Assembly (NCBI GenBank): GCA_903896015.1
Contig: CAITWF010000043.1
Coordinates: 1 to 64,000, forward strand
From: an uncultured Opitutia bacterium
Lineage (GTDB): Bacteria; Verrucomicrobiota; Verrucomicrobiia; Opitutales; Opitutaceae
DNA: 64,000 nt
Reading direction: 5' to 3'
Part shown: piece by piece, positions 46,132 through 54,742 of the stretch
Numbering within the stretch: position 1 is the stretch's first letter
Layout of the letters: each line of letters begins with the position of its first letter
Position numbers and translations under genes: made by a program
The notes under the pieces: model-generated
The model's database searches: none
What the model was told of the DNA's origin: nothing
The model's input: only the letters and a program-made list of their open reading frames with translations

Positions 46132-47043
46132 TTACGGCAGAAAGTAAACTTCAATGAGCGCTTCGCCGCCGGCGTCACCGGCCGCGGTGACGCACACGAT
46201 GGTGTAGGCGCTGGGATTCAGGCGGACGGCGTCGACGACGTCTTTCGAGCATGTGATCAGGGGAAACACGCCAGTGAGGGTGGGTTGAAAATTTTGCTAA
46301 AGGCCGCTTCGGCAGCGGCATCGGGTGGCGCCGACGCGAGGCTGTCGGGCGGGACGCCCCCGTCGGCGTAGTGGGCTTCTGCGACGGCGGCGGGCGTATT
46401 GCCGCGATCGAGGAGAAAATCGGGATCCACCCACGTGCCCGTCAGGCCAAGTGGGGCGAGCGACGGACCGACCACGCGGACGAGGACTTCGCGTTGCTGG
46501 ACGCCGGCGGGCGGCACAAAAATGTTGGGCGCGGTTGCGGAGGCGTCGCCGGGCACGACGAAGCCGACGATCAGCGGATGACTTTCGGTGACGCGGCCGC
46601 GCGTCGAAATGTTGGTGGCAGGCGTAGACTGTGCGAAGGCGAGGTCGGAGAATGAAAAGGCGAAAGTGCCGTCCGAGCCGCCGTCGGCGCTCGTAAACAT
46701 TAGGAGCAAATTCTCCTTCGTGCCGTCGTCGAGATTCAGGCTGATGGTGGCGGTGGCGTCGGTGGTTCTTGCGTAGAAATAGGTGCCGTCGGCGTAGGGG
46801 CGCGGTGAGAAAAATCTTGAAGGGAGCGGTGAGGACGAGGGCGTTGCCCGAACCCGATTTCAGGTAGGTGAAGCGACCGTCCGCGCCGAAGACCTTGGTC
46901 TTTTCCTCGGAGGTGCGGGCGCTGGCGATGATGAAAGATTCGAGGTAGACTTTGCCGGCGTACGAGTCGGGTGCCGTGGGGGCGAAGACGCGCGCAGCCA
47001 CGAGCAGCGCGGTGAGCGAAAGAAGCGCGCGGAGCGTTTTCGT
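46132..47043 (-). pseudogene. Decayed gene for a secreted repeat-tailed protein
   Basis: Three frames together encode one recognisable protein. The N-terminal piece reads LRALLSLTALLVAARVFAPT, a signal peptide, but its expected ATG is ACG (47041-47043). A T5 run (46810-46814) then shifts the frame; the second piece reads DGTYFYARTTDATATISLNL and ISTRGRVTESHPLIVGFVVP. Around 46270-46290 a further shift occurs, after which the third piece ends NPSAYTIVCVTAAGDAGGEA and LIEVYFLP before the stop at 46132-46134. That C-terminal module (gain of YT, VALVEVY) recurs in many Opitutae secreted proteins. So at least three lesions are present; homopolymer errors in the assembly could explain the shifts but not the lost start. 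Confidence 0.7.
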
Positions 47044-47250
47044 CGTTCGGGGGAGTGCTCCCGCGGTGGCTACTTCTCCATGGGGTGTTATCGGGCCGGA
47101 ATGCGGCAGGTAGCTGCACGTCGGTTCGGGCTAACGTGGTTTTGAGAGCGAGCGTGACGTCTGCTGTAATCGGAAGAACGTCGAGCCCAGACAAAATCCG
47201 AGCGATTTCCCTCACTTGCTGGCCGATTGCGCCGATAGGGGCGGCAAGTG

Positions 47251-47751
47251 ATGCGCTCCCCATCTCTCAAGTCCTGCCGTGGCTACACGCTCATCGAGCT
47301 GATGATCGTGACCTCGATTATCAGCATCGTGACGATGGGTGTCCGGAGTGGCTTTCAGCGGATCACGGCTCGCAGTGGGGCGACGGCGTTTTGGAACGAC
47401 GGCCGGGTCTTTTCGGAGGCGTTTTCCCGGTATGCGCAGGAGAAGGGTAGCTACCCGGCGGATCAGACGGTGGCGCGGACCGTGCCGGCGGGCATGGGCG
47501 ACTACCTTCGGCAGACTGCTTGGCTGCGCACTACACCGCTGGGCGGCACCTATGATTGGGACAACAAGGATGCCCACAACAGTCTCGGGGTGACATTCAA
47601 CGCAGCGATCAAGGTGACCGGTTGCACGTGGTCGCTCGAGAATCTGCAGTTGCTCGATCAATGGTTTGACGACGGCAATCTGGCGACGGGCAACATCCGG
47701 GTCACCGATGCGGGCAGCACCGTGTTTCTGGTCATCGAAAACGCACCATGA
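47251..47751 (+). CDS. Type IV pilin-like / pseudopilin protein
   Basis: A 166-residue prepilin. The leader SLKSCRG is followed by the cleavage and methylation region YTLIELMIVTSIISIVTM, with Glu5 of the mature protein and a hydrophobic helix, as in type II secretion pseudopilins and type IV pilins. The rest is a mixed domain (GSYPADQTVARTVPAGMGDY, WSLENLQLLDQWFDDG) with one Cys. The ATG at 47251 is preferred over GTG 47248. The stop overlaps the next gene as ATGA. No pilin assembly genes are nearby, so it probably serves a secretion or pilus system elsewhere. Confidence 0.85.
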   Translation: MRSPSLKSCRGYTLIELMIVTSIISIVTMGVRSGFQRITARSGATAFWNDGRVFSEAFSRYAQEKGSYPADQTVARTVPAGMGDYLRQTAWLRTTPLGGTYDWDNKDAHNSLGVTFNAAIKVTGCTWSLENLQLLDQWFDDGNLATGNIRVTDAGSTVFLVIENAP

Positions 47752-48539
47752 GTGAGCGTCGCGACATTTCGCTGGAGATCTCCACGCTGAATCTGAGCGC
47801 GGACTGCGTGCGAATTCAGCCCGGCGAACGAGGACCGGTGACCAGCGTCTCGATCGATGCTGCGCTCTCGGCGCTGCGGGCGTTCGCGAAGGTCTCGGCG
47901 ATGGCACTGATCGACGTGGAAGCGAAAATTTATCTCGCCGGCCCGCGCGGGAAGATTGCGGTGCAGAATGTCGGCGGCAAACTCTTCGCGGCCGCCGTGC
48001 CCGAGGCCATCAATCCGGCCACCGAACACACGCCCGAGCAAACGGTGGCGCGTTTGGTGGGGGACGACGCGCCGGGATTTTCCGCGGAGGCGGACGTCGC
48101 GGCGCAGTGGGAGGCCGAGGCGCTGGCGGCGGTGAAGCGGGGGACAGGCGGCTGGCGAGCCGCGTTGAGTTCGCCATGGGCCCTTGCGATCCTGATGCCG
48201 ATCGCGGCGGCAATGGCATATTTTTCGTTCGGGCCGACGGTGGCTGATGGCATCGAGATTGTTCGCGATCCCGGGCGCATCGCGACCCTGCACACCAAGT
48301 TCAACGGACGTTACGGCGATCCCGCGGCGACCGTCCTGATCCTCGCCTCAGGGAAACTCGCGGGCAAGCGTGCTGCTCCGACCGGCGGGGGTGAAGAGAC
48401 GATGTTTGAACGGAGCTATCGCTTTGGCCTGAGAGGTGACGAAGTCGTGCTCGTGGTCGACAACGGTGCGGTCCTGGATGCGCAGCCCAACCGCAGTCTC
48501 GTGTTTCTTTCGAGCAACTACCCTCGTCTGGAAAAGTAG
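47748..48539 (+). CDS. Single-pass membrane protein, function unknown, coupled to the pseudopilin
   Basis: A 263-residue protein with a cytoplasmic N-terminal half (RRDISLEISTLNLSADCVRI, VSIDAALSALRAFAKVSAMA), a single membrane helix (SSPWALAILMPIAAAMAYFS) and a periplasmic C-terminal domain that ends SLVFLSSNYPRLEK. I do not recognise the family. It overlaps the pseudopilin stop by four bases, so the two are translated together. Such a bitopic layout is seen in pilus-assembly or secretion accessory proteins, but this is context only. Confidence 0.7.
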   Translation: MSERRDISLEISTLNLSADCVRIQPGERGPVTSVSIDAALSALRAFAKVSAMALIDVEAKIYLAGPRGKIAVQNVGGKLFAAAVPEAINPATEHTPEQTVARLVGDDAPGFSAEADVAAQWEAEALAAVKRGTGGWRAALSSPWALAILMPIAAAMAYFSFGPTVADGIEIVRDPGRIATLHTKFNGRYGDPAATVLILASGKLAGKRAAPTGGGEETMFERSYRFGLRGDEVVLVVDNGAVLDAQPNRSLVFLSSNYPRLEK

Positions 48540-48548
48540 CCGTAGTCA

Positions 48549-48594
48549 GGCGCAATTCCTCAGGGTCGGATGCGCCGAGTTCCGAAATTGCGCC
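48549..48594. repeat. Inverted repeat between convergent genes
   Basis: A 9-bp perfect inverted repeat, ggcgcaatt (48549-48557) and aattgcgcc (48586-48594), with an inner cgga/tccg pair. It lies between the convergent 47748-48539 and 48613-50520 genes. No T run, so it may be a bidirectional transcript-end hairpin or nothing functional. Confidence 0.4.
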
Positions 48595-48612
48595 GGCGCA
48601 GCCGAGATCTCG

Positions 48613-50520
48613 TCAGAGCACCTGCAATTTTTTCCGGTAGAATGCCACGACTTCGTCCGGGTCGTCGGTAAAGAGAATGTAGTCGAGAATCCACGCTGGG
48701 GCGCGCTTTGTGCGGACCATGTGCGTGACCTGTTTGCGGAGGTCGCCCCAGAACTTGGCGTTGAAGAAAATATAGGGGACGCGCGGCCGGATGCCGAGCT
48801 TGAGGTTGCACATTTCGATGCCGATTTCCTCGAGCGTGCCGACGCCGCCGACATTGAAGATGCAGAAATCCGCTGCCTCGAACCATTTTTGGCGGAAGTG
48901 GCGCGATGATTCCTGGAACGTGTTGAAGAAATCCACGCCGAGTTCGGGCGGCTGGGCTTCGAGTTCTAGGAAGCACGCGCCAGTGAGCGCACCTTTGCCG
49001 CGCGCCTGATCGGTGGCGAGGCGCATGACGCCGCCGCCGCCGCCGGTGAGCACGCCGAGGTTGGAACCGATGAAGCTAGTGAGCTTTTCGACGAGGGAGG
49101 AGATGCGTGCCGTGTCGGCGTCATCGAGGCCGACGGCCGAGCCATAGAAAGCGAGGATGGTGGCTTCTTGAAATTTGCGGGCCATCTCCTCGCGCACGAA
49201 GAAGCCGTGCTCCTTCTTGTAGGTGTGCGTGTAGAGATCTTTGGTGAGCTCGTCATACCAGTGGATCTGAAGGCCGACGGCGTCGAACATGTCGAGGCGC
49301 GCGTGCGCGTTGCTAGAAAGGAAGTAGCCGTGCGTGCGCGATGCTTTGCGAAAAATCAGGCGCTTCAACTTCATGTCGCCCATGCGAGTGACCAGCTCGA
49401 TGTGCTCGAGCAGATCGGGGAAGTAGTCGAGGATGAGGGTGTCGGCGTTGTCGGGTGCGGCGTCGAGTGCTTGAATCATCGTCCGGGAACCGATGGGGCA
49501 GATTTCGCCCTCAAGGACTTTTTTCAGATCCTCGTTGGCGCGGACGACCACGGCGCGGTTTTCCATCGTCGCGCTCTGGCCTTTGACGGTGATCTTGGTG
49601 CGCGGGCGGGCCTCGCCGGCGTCGCGCGCGGGATTTCCGTCGAGGCACTTGTAGAGATCGGCGGCGGTGGTGAGGAGGCGGGTGCGCTTTTTTGTGAGCG
49701 ACTTGAACTCCGGATCGCTGGGCTCGGGCGCGCGGAAGAGTTCGACGGAGACGACGGGATTTACGACCGGCTGGTCGCCGGTGTTGTAGATTTCGAGCAT
49801 GACGTTCGTGCCGAACGTCTTGATCGGGTCGAGTACCACGGCGCTGGTGTGGATGCCGAAGTTACCCTCGCCCTGGTTGAGCACGACAAAGTGCTCCTTG
49901 AGATACATGGAGCAGCTGGTGAGGATGCCGGAGCGCGGCGGGACGGTGAGCGGCGCGGCATCGTGGCGGACTTGCACGCGATCGAGGTAGCCGCGGCCGG
50001 CGCCGCCGCTGACGACGCGTTCGAAGTTCGGGCGCTGGAGCTTCGGGTTGAGCGTGTAGCTGACCTGATGCGGCGTAAGAAACACGCGTCCGAGCCGGTC
50101 GATGCTGATGGTGTTGGGAAGCTTGATCCGATTTTCCGTGATCGCGGTCCAGATTTCCGCAGTGGTGAGCTTCGCGGCGGCAGGCGCGTAAAAGAGCCGG
50201 CCCACCGGTGAGCCGACGCGAAGGAGCTTTTTCCAGTAAGGGGCGTTGGGAAAACTCGTGTCGTAGATGAAGGCGTCGGCCTCGAGTTCGAAGCGGTTGC
50301 CTTCGACGCGGACTCCGCCGTGGACGAGCATCTCGATGCCGATGCGGGCCATCGAACTGCGCTCGGTGAATTTCAGCGCCGGGAGCTGGGCTTTGAGCGA
50401 TTCGAATTCCGCCGGATTGCGCGGCCAGAACGCGAGCGTCAGCGTAACCGTGCGCTCGTCCTTGTTTTTGACGGTGAGGATTTGGCCATCCTGTGAGGTC
50501 CAGAATTGATCGGGGCTCAT
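48613..50520 (-). CDS. Large fusion protein with a C-terminal LOG/lysine-decarboxylase-like Rossmann domain
   Basis: A 635-residue protein. The C-terminal part (about 450-635) is a Rossmann domain of the LOG/TIGR00730 type: TILAFYGSAVGLDDADTARI, then GVLTGGGGGVMRLATDQARG, HFRQKWFEAADFCIFNVGGV and GTLEEIGIEMCNLKLG. LOG enzymes release bases from nucleoside monophosphates. The usual PGG-x-GT is VGGVGT here (Val557); the R-K region and the two Glu remain. The N-terminal ~440 residues are unlike LOG: a beta-rich region (TNVMLEIYNTGDQPVVNPVV) and a helical part I cannot assign. The ATG at 50520 is the start. It is divergent from the FKBP gene. Confidence 0.75.
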   Translation of the reverse strand: MSPDQFWTSQDGQILTVKNKDERTVTLTLAFWPRNPAEFESLKAQLPALKFTERSSMARIGIEMLVHGGVRVEGNRFELEADAFIYDTSFPNAPYWKKLLRVGSPVGRLFYAPAAAKLTTAEIWTAITENRIKLPNTISIDRLGRVFLTPHQVSYTLNPKLQRPNFERVVSGGAGRGYLDRVQVRHDAAPLTVPPRSGILTSCSMYLKEHFVVLNQGEGNFGIHTSAVVLDPIKTFGTNVMLEIYNTGDQPVVNPVVSVELFRAPEPSDPEFKSLTKKRTRLLTTAADLYKCLDGNPARDAGEARPRTKITVKGQSATMENRAVVVRANEDLKKVLEGEICPIGSRTMIQALDAAPDNADTLILDYFPDLLEHIELVTRMGDMKLKRLIFRKASRTHGYFLSSNAHARLDMFDAVGLQIHWYDELTKDLYTHTYKKEHGFFVREEMARKFQEATILAFYGSAVGLDDADTARISSLVEKLTSFIGSNLGVLTGGGGGVMRLATDQARGKGALTGACFLELEAQPPELGVDFFNTFQESSRHFRQKWFEAADFCIFNVGGVGTLEEIGIEMCNLKLGIRPRVPYIFFNAKFWGDLRKQVTHMVRTKRAPAWILDYILFTDDPDEVVAFYRKKLQVL

Positions 50521-50669
50521 TTGTAGGACGGGGAGGAATGACGGTTCGCACGGTGCGACACAAGCGGGGAGTAATTGATTGCATTCGACCGGGCCGGCTG
50601 GCAGACCCGACAACTTTTACGGCACAAACCTCCCTGCGCCGTGACTGTCGTCACACCAAAATTCATCGC

Positions 50670-51473
50670 ATGAAACTAAAACACGTCCTCCCGATTTGCC
50701 TGCTCCCGCTCGGCTTCGCCGTGGCGAGCGCCCAGGAAGTCAAACTCAACATCCCGGGCCAGACTCCCGCGCCCGCCGCTGCGATGCCCGCAGCCGCCGC
50801 CCCTGCGGCTCCCGCGCCGTCGTTCACCGATGCGCAGCTCGTCGAGGAATTCGGCTGGTTCGTCGGCAAGCGCGTCGGCCTCGCCGAGCTGGCCTTCACG
50901 CCCGCTGAAGTCGAAGCGCTGGTCAAGGGTCTCTCCACCGCCGCTGCGGGCAAGGATTCGCCCTTCGTGCTCGATCAGATTGGGCCCAAGATGGACGAGT
51001 TCATGCAAAAGAAACAGGCTGCCTACATGGCGAAGGTGAAGCAGCAGAGCCTCGCGGCCAACACGGCGTTTTTCGCGAAGCTCAAGGACAATAAGAACAT
51101 CATCGAACTGCCGGATGGCCTCCGCTACGAAATCATCAAGCCGGGTGAAGGCGCGTTCCCGAAGCCGACCGACACCGTGAAGGTGCACTACCACGGCACG
51201 CTCGTCGACGGCACCGTCTTCGACAGCTCCGTGCAGCGCGGCGAGCCCGCCGAGTTTCCCCTCGACGGCGTGATCCCCGGTTGGACTGAAGGTCTCCAGA
51301 AGATCAACAAGGGCGGCAAAATCAAACTCTACGTCCCACCGCAGCTCGCCTACGGTGACGACGGCAAGGGTGGCATCCCGCCCGGATCGACGCTGATTTT
51401 CGAAGTCGAGTTGCTCGACATCAAGGCCCCCTCCGCCGCGCCGGCTGCTCCCGCGGCACCCGTCGCCAAGTAA
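50670..51473 (+). CDS. FKBP-type peptidyl-prolyl isomerase, exported
   Basis: A 267-residue folding helper of the periplasm. The signal peptide (HVLPICLLPLGFAVASAQEV) is followed by an alanine/proline linker, an N-terminal helical dimerisation region (about 50-155, SFTDAQLVEEFGWFVGKRVG) and a C-terminal FKBP domain: DTVKVHYHGTLVDGTVFDSS, EFPLDGVIPGWTEGLQKINK, KIKLYVPPQLAYGDDGKGG and STLIFEVELLDI, all family signatures. The layout resembles FkpA/MIP. A proline-rich C-terminal tail follows. The gene is followed by a terminator and is divergent from the LOG-like fusion gene. Confidence 0.95.
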   Translation: MKLKHVLPICLLPLGFAVASAQEVKLNIPGQTPAPAAAMPAAAAPAAPAPSFTDAQLVEEFGWFVGKRVGLAELAFTPAEVEALVKGLSTAAAGKDSPFVLDQIGPKMDEFMQKKQAAYMAKVKQQSLAANTAFFAKLKDNKNIIELPDGLRYEIIKPGEGAFPKPTDTVKVHYHGTLVDGTVFDSSVQRGEPAEFPLDGVIPGWTEGLQKINKGGKIKLYVPPQLAYGDDGKGGIPPGSTLIFEVELLDIKAPSAAPAAPAAPVAK

Positions 51474-51503
51474 TTTCTGGTCGCGAAAAATTTCGCGCTT
51501 TCG

Positions 51504-51538
51504 AAGCCCCCGGTTAACGCCGAGGGCTTTTTGTTTTT
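51504..51538 (+). terminator. Terminator of the FKBP gene, overlapping the end of the next coding region
   Basis: A G/C-rich stem, agcccccgg with ccgagggct (51505-51527 region, one bulge), followed by a run of Ts (ctttttgtttttt). A smaller palindrome, cgcgaaa-aa-tttcgcg (51482-51497), precedes it. The hairpin also encodes the last residues of the convergent threonine-aldolase-type gene, whose stop is at 51514. Confidence 0.8.
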
Positions 51539-52581
51539 TGCACCTCTCGGGCGTCGCGAAGGAACGCCGCGATATCCTCGTCGCGCGTTTCCCACGAGCA
51601 CATCAGCCGGTAGCCGTGCGCGCCGACGAATTTGTAGAAATGCCAGCCGTGCGATTCGAGCGCTCGGGAAATCTTCGGCGGTAACTCGACGAACACGCCA
51701 TTGGCCTCGACGGGAGCGAGCAAGGTGAAGTCAAGGGCGCGCAGGCCCTTCGCGAGTTTCCGCGCCTGGGCGTTGGCGTGGTGCGCGTGCCGGATCCAAG
51801 CGCCGTCCTTCAGGATCGCGACCCATTGGGCGGCGGCGAAGCGCATCTTCGACGCTAGCTGACCGGACTGCTTAACGCGGTAGTCGAACTCGCGCGCGAG
51901 CTCGCGGTTAAAGAAAACGACCGCCTCGGTGCCAAGCAGGCCGTTCTTCGTGCCGCCGAAACACAGCACGTCGACGCCGGCGCGCCACGTGAGATCGGCA
52001 GGCGACTCGCCGCGCAGGCCGGCGGCCGCGGCGGCGTTGGCAAAGCGTGCGCCGTCGACATGCACATGGAGCCCGTGCGCGTGCGACCACGCGGCGAGTT
52101 CGCCGAGTTCGGCCGCGGTGTATCGGGTGCCGAGTTCGGTCGATTGCGTGAGCGAGACGGCGCGGATTTTCGGGAAATGCACGCCGTGCCCGCGGTGTAG
52201 CGCAGGCGCGAGTTCCGCGGGCCGGAGCTTCGCGTGCGGGGCGTCGAGCGGAAGGATTTTCGCGCCGCCGGTGAAAAATTCGGGCGCGCCGCACTCATCG
52301 GTCTCGATATGCGACATCGCGTGACACAGCACGGCGTGATAGCGTTGGCAGAGCGCGGCGAGCACGAGCGCGTTGGCTGCGGTGCCATTGAACACGAAAA
52401 AAACGTTGCACGGCATCTCGAAGACCTCGGCGAAAAGTTTTTTCGCGCGCGCGGTGTGGGCGTCGTCGCCGTAGCTCGGCGCGCGGCCCGCATTGGCCTC
52501 CGTGATCGCGGCGAGTGCCTCGGGGCAGACACCGGCGGTGTTGTCGGAGGCGAAGGCGTAGTTGGCGCGCGAAGCGGTCAT
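51514..52581 (-). CDS. Threonine aldolase-type PLP enzyme
   Basis: A 355-residue fold-type I PLP enzyme, likely cleaving L- or D-threonine/allothreonine-type beta-hydroxy amino acids. Family marks include DNTAGVCPEALAAITEANAG, NVFFVFNGTAANALVLAALC, HETDECGAPEFFTGG-like HIETDECGAPEFF, and the PLP Lys in VLCFGGTKNGLLGTEAVVFF. HVHVDGARFANAAAA holds the Asp that contacts the pyridine. The ATG at 52581 gives the usual N-terminus; a TTG at 52602 is possible. Its last codons are inside the FKBP terminator hairpin. It is divergent from aroK, with 56 bp between the starts. Confidence 0.9.
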   Translation of the reverse strand: MTASRANYAFASDNTAGVCPEALAAITEANAGRAPSYGDDAHTARAKKLFAEVFEMPCNVFFVFNGTAANALVLAALCQRYHAVLCHAMSHIETDECGAPEFFTGGAKILPLDAPHAKLRPAELAPALHRGHGVHFPKIRAVSLTQSTELGTRYTAAELGELAAWSHAHGLHVHVDGARFANAAAAAGLRGESPADLTWRAGVDVLCFGGTKNGLLGTEAVVFFNRELAREFDYRVKQSGQLASKMRFAAAQWVAILKDGAWIRHAHHANAQARKLAKGLRALDFTLLAPVEANGVFVELPPKISRALESHGWHFYKFVGAHGYRLMCSWETRDEDIAAFLRDAREVQKTKSPRR

Positions 52582-52637
52582 GATGATTTTCGAGTTTGGC
52601 AAAACGCGCGCGGGCGCGTTGCGTGAGAGCGCACGCG

Positions 52638-53183
52638 ATGAACGCCGCGGACGTCAACCTCTACCTCGTCGGTTTTATGGGCACGGGCAAAAGCACCGTG
52701 GGCCGCGCCGTCGCGCAGAAACTGGGCTTTGCGCTCCTCGACAGCGACCACGAGATCGAGCGCCAGCAGAACAATACCATTCCGGAGATTTTCGCGAGCG
52801 AGGGCGAGCCGGCGTTTCGCGCGATGGAGCGGAAGTTTGTCGAGGGCGGGCATCCGGCGGAGCACACGGTCGTCTCCTGCGGCGGGGGGCTCGTGGTGCA
52901 GCCGGGGATGCTGCCGCTGTTAAAAACGAAGGGCGTGGTCGTCTGCCTTCACGCATCGGTCGAGACAATCCTAGCGCGTACGGCGCGTCATCAGCACCGG
53001 CCGCTGCTCGTCGCGGAGAACCCCGAGGAACGCATCCGCACGCTCTACGCCGCACGCGAGCCGATCTATAAACAGTCGGGCACGTTGATTCTCACAGACT
53101 CGCGGCCGCTGCACGACATCGTGAATCACGTGATGCGGGCTTGGCGCCGCGATGCGGTGGATTTTGCGCGGGCGAAAAAATGA
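52638..53183 (+). CDS. aroK: Shikimate kinase
   Basis: Fifth step of the shikimate pathway, phosphorylating shikimate at O3. The 181-residue protein has NLYLVGFMGTGKSTVGRAVA with Walker A (12-20), FALLDSDHEIERQQNNTIPE with the Mg/shikimate Asp residues, GEPAFRAMERKFVEG with the substrate Arg, TVVSCGGGLVV and the lid arginines in RHQHRPLL and AAREPIYKQS. The ATG at 52638 begins the conserved domain. The stop overlaps queG as ATGA, so the two are coupled. Confidence 0.95.
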   Translation: MNAADVNLYLVGFMGTGKSTVGRAVAQKLGFALLDSDHEIERQQNNTIPEIFASEGEPAFRAMERKFVEGGHPAEHTVVSCGGGLVVQPGMLPLLKTKGVVVCLHASVETILARTARHQHRPLLVAENPEERIRTLYAAREPIYKQSGTLILTDSRPLHDIVNHVMRAWRRDAVDFARAKK

Positions 53184-54331
53184 GCCGCGGGCAGCAGGAC
53201 GCTTGGCTGGCGCGGATTGGCGAACTGGGGTTTGATGCCGTGCGCGTGGCGCGTGTGGACGCGAAATTAGCGGACGGCTTGCGGTCGTGGCTGGCGGCCG
53301 GCCACCACGCCGACATGGCGTGGATGGAGCGCACCGCAGAGAAGCGCGCGAACCCGCAACTTGTTCTACCCGGAGCCAAATCGATCGTGATGCTCGGCGT
53401 GAACTATGGGTCGCCGCCGGACAAGGGAGCTGGGGCGAAAACCAAGAATCCGGTGTGGGCCCGCTACGCGTTGCACGAGGACTACCACGACACGATCAAA
53501 GCCGGTCTCGTGGCGGCGGGACGTGCGCTCGAGGAAATCTGCGGGGTGGGCGCAAAGGACTATCGCTACTACGTGGACACCGGCCCCGTGCTCGAACGCG
53601 AGTGGGCCGCGCGCAGCGGGCTCGGTTTCACCGGAAAAAATGCCATGCTCATCTCGCGCACGCACGGCAACTGGCTCCTCCTAGCGGCGATTCTCACGAC
53701 AGTCGAACTCGATCCGGACGAAGCCATACGGAAGAAAATACCGACTCCAGCATCCAAAGCCGGAAATTCGATCGGCTTGTTGTGCGGGAACTGCACGCGG
53801 TGTCTCGATGCTTGCCCGACGGACGCGTTTGCCGCGCCGGGGGTGGTCGATGCGCGGCGCTGCATTTCCTATCAGACGATCGAGAACAAAGGAGTAATCC
53901 CGCGCGAACTGCGGGCCGGGATCGGGGCGCGCGTTTTCGGCTGCGATGTGTGTTTGGAGGTGTGCCCGTGGAACCGTTTCGCACACGAGGGGCGGCGCGT
54001 TTTGCTGACGGTGCGTGGCGAGATCGCGGAGGTGACGTTGCGCGAGTTGCTGGAGCTGACGCCGGTGCGGTTCGCGGAGATTTTCCGGCGCACACCGATC
54101 AAGCGACTGAAACTAACAGGACTGCTGCGGAACGCGTGCGTGGTGGCGGGGAATTCCGGCGACGCGTCGCTCTTGCCTCAGCTCGTGCACTTGGGTTTGA
54201 CGCACGAGTCGGCGCTGGTGCGGGCGCACGCGGTTTGGGCGGTGTTTCGCCTCGGTGGCGGCGCACAGCTGACCGAGTCGCGCGTGACCGATACGGATCC
54301 GATCGTGCGCGCGGAATACGCGGCGGAGTAG
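53180..54331 (+). CDS. queG: Epoxyqueuosine reductase
   Basis: Last step of queuosine tRNA modification; a cobalamin- and iron-sulfur-dependent reductase. The 383-residue protein has an N-terminal cobalamin-binding part (ANPQLVLPGAKSIVMLGVNY, ALHEDYHDTIKAGLVAAGR) and DTGPVLEREWAARSGLGFTG. Two 4Fe-4S motifs follow: LLCGNCTRCLDACPTDAF and GCDVCLEVCPWNRF. A HEAT-like C-terminal part (about 300-383) is present as in full-length QueG. The ATG at 53180 overlaps the aroK stop by four bases. Confidence 0.95.
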   Translation: MSRGQQDAWLARIGELGFDAVRVARVDAKLADGLRSWLAAGHHADMAWMERTAEKRANPQLVLPGAKSIVMLGVNYGSPPDKGAGAKTKNPVWARYALHEDYHDTIKAGLVAAGRALEEICGVGAKDYRYYVDTGPVLEREWAARSGLGFTGKNAMLISRTHGNWLLLAAILTTVELDPDEAIRKKIPTPASKAGNSIGLLCGNCTRCLDACPTDAFAAPGVVDARRCISYQTIENKGVIPRELRAGIGARVFGCDVCLEVCPWNRFAHEGRRVLLTVRGEIAEVTLRELLELTPVRFAEIFRRTPIKRLKLTGLLRNACVVAGNSGDASLLPQLVHLGLTHESALVRAHAVWAVFRLGGGAQLTESRVTDTDPIVRAEYAAE

Positions 54332-54337
54332 GGCGTG

Positions 54338-54742
54338 CTAGGCCGCGAACACAGCGGCCATTTTGGCGACGAAGGCCGGCGGCGGGCGGGTGGGCTTGCC
54401 TTTGGTGTCACAGAACGCGTGGGCGCTTTGGCCGGTGGCGAGGAGTTCTTCGCCGCGAAATACCTCGTAGTCGATGCGGATGCGCAGGAGCGGCTTCTCG
54501 CGGATGGTGGCGACGACCGTCAGTGTGTCGTCGTAGAGGGCGGGCCGGATAAATTTCGCCCCGACTTCGAGCACAGGGATACGATAGCCGTCGGCCTCAA
54601 GTTGGCGGTAGGGGAAGCCCTGCTCGCGGAGGAGTTGGGTGCGGGCGACTTCAAACCACGGAAGATAGTTCGCGTGGTAAACGATCCCCATCATGTCGGT
54701 CTCGGCGTAACGGACCGTAACCTGCGCGCGCGACTGAATCAT
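54338..54742 (-). CDS. Acyl-CoA/acyl-ACP thioesterase, YbgC/4-HBT hotdog family
   Basis: A 134-residue single-hotdog thioesterase. VRYAETDMMGIVYHANYLPW contains the catalytic Asp16 and the Y-x-N of the family, followed by FEVARTQLLREQGFPYRQLE. It hydrolyses acyl-CoA or acyl-ACP. The ATG at 54742 overlaps the stop of the upstream glycosyltransferase as ATGA. Because it is divergent from an ACP-dehydratase/ketosynthase operon, it may release or edit acyl chains for that pathway; this is inference, as YbgC-type enzymes are also general housekeeping. Confidence 0.85.
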   Translation of the reverse strand: MIQSRAQVTVRYAETDMMGIVYHANYLPWFEVARTQLLREQGFPYRQLEADGYRIPVLEVGAKFIRPALYDDTLTVVATIREKPLLRIRIDYEVFRGEELLATGQSAHAFCDTKGKPTRPPPAFVAKMAAVFAA

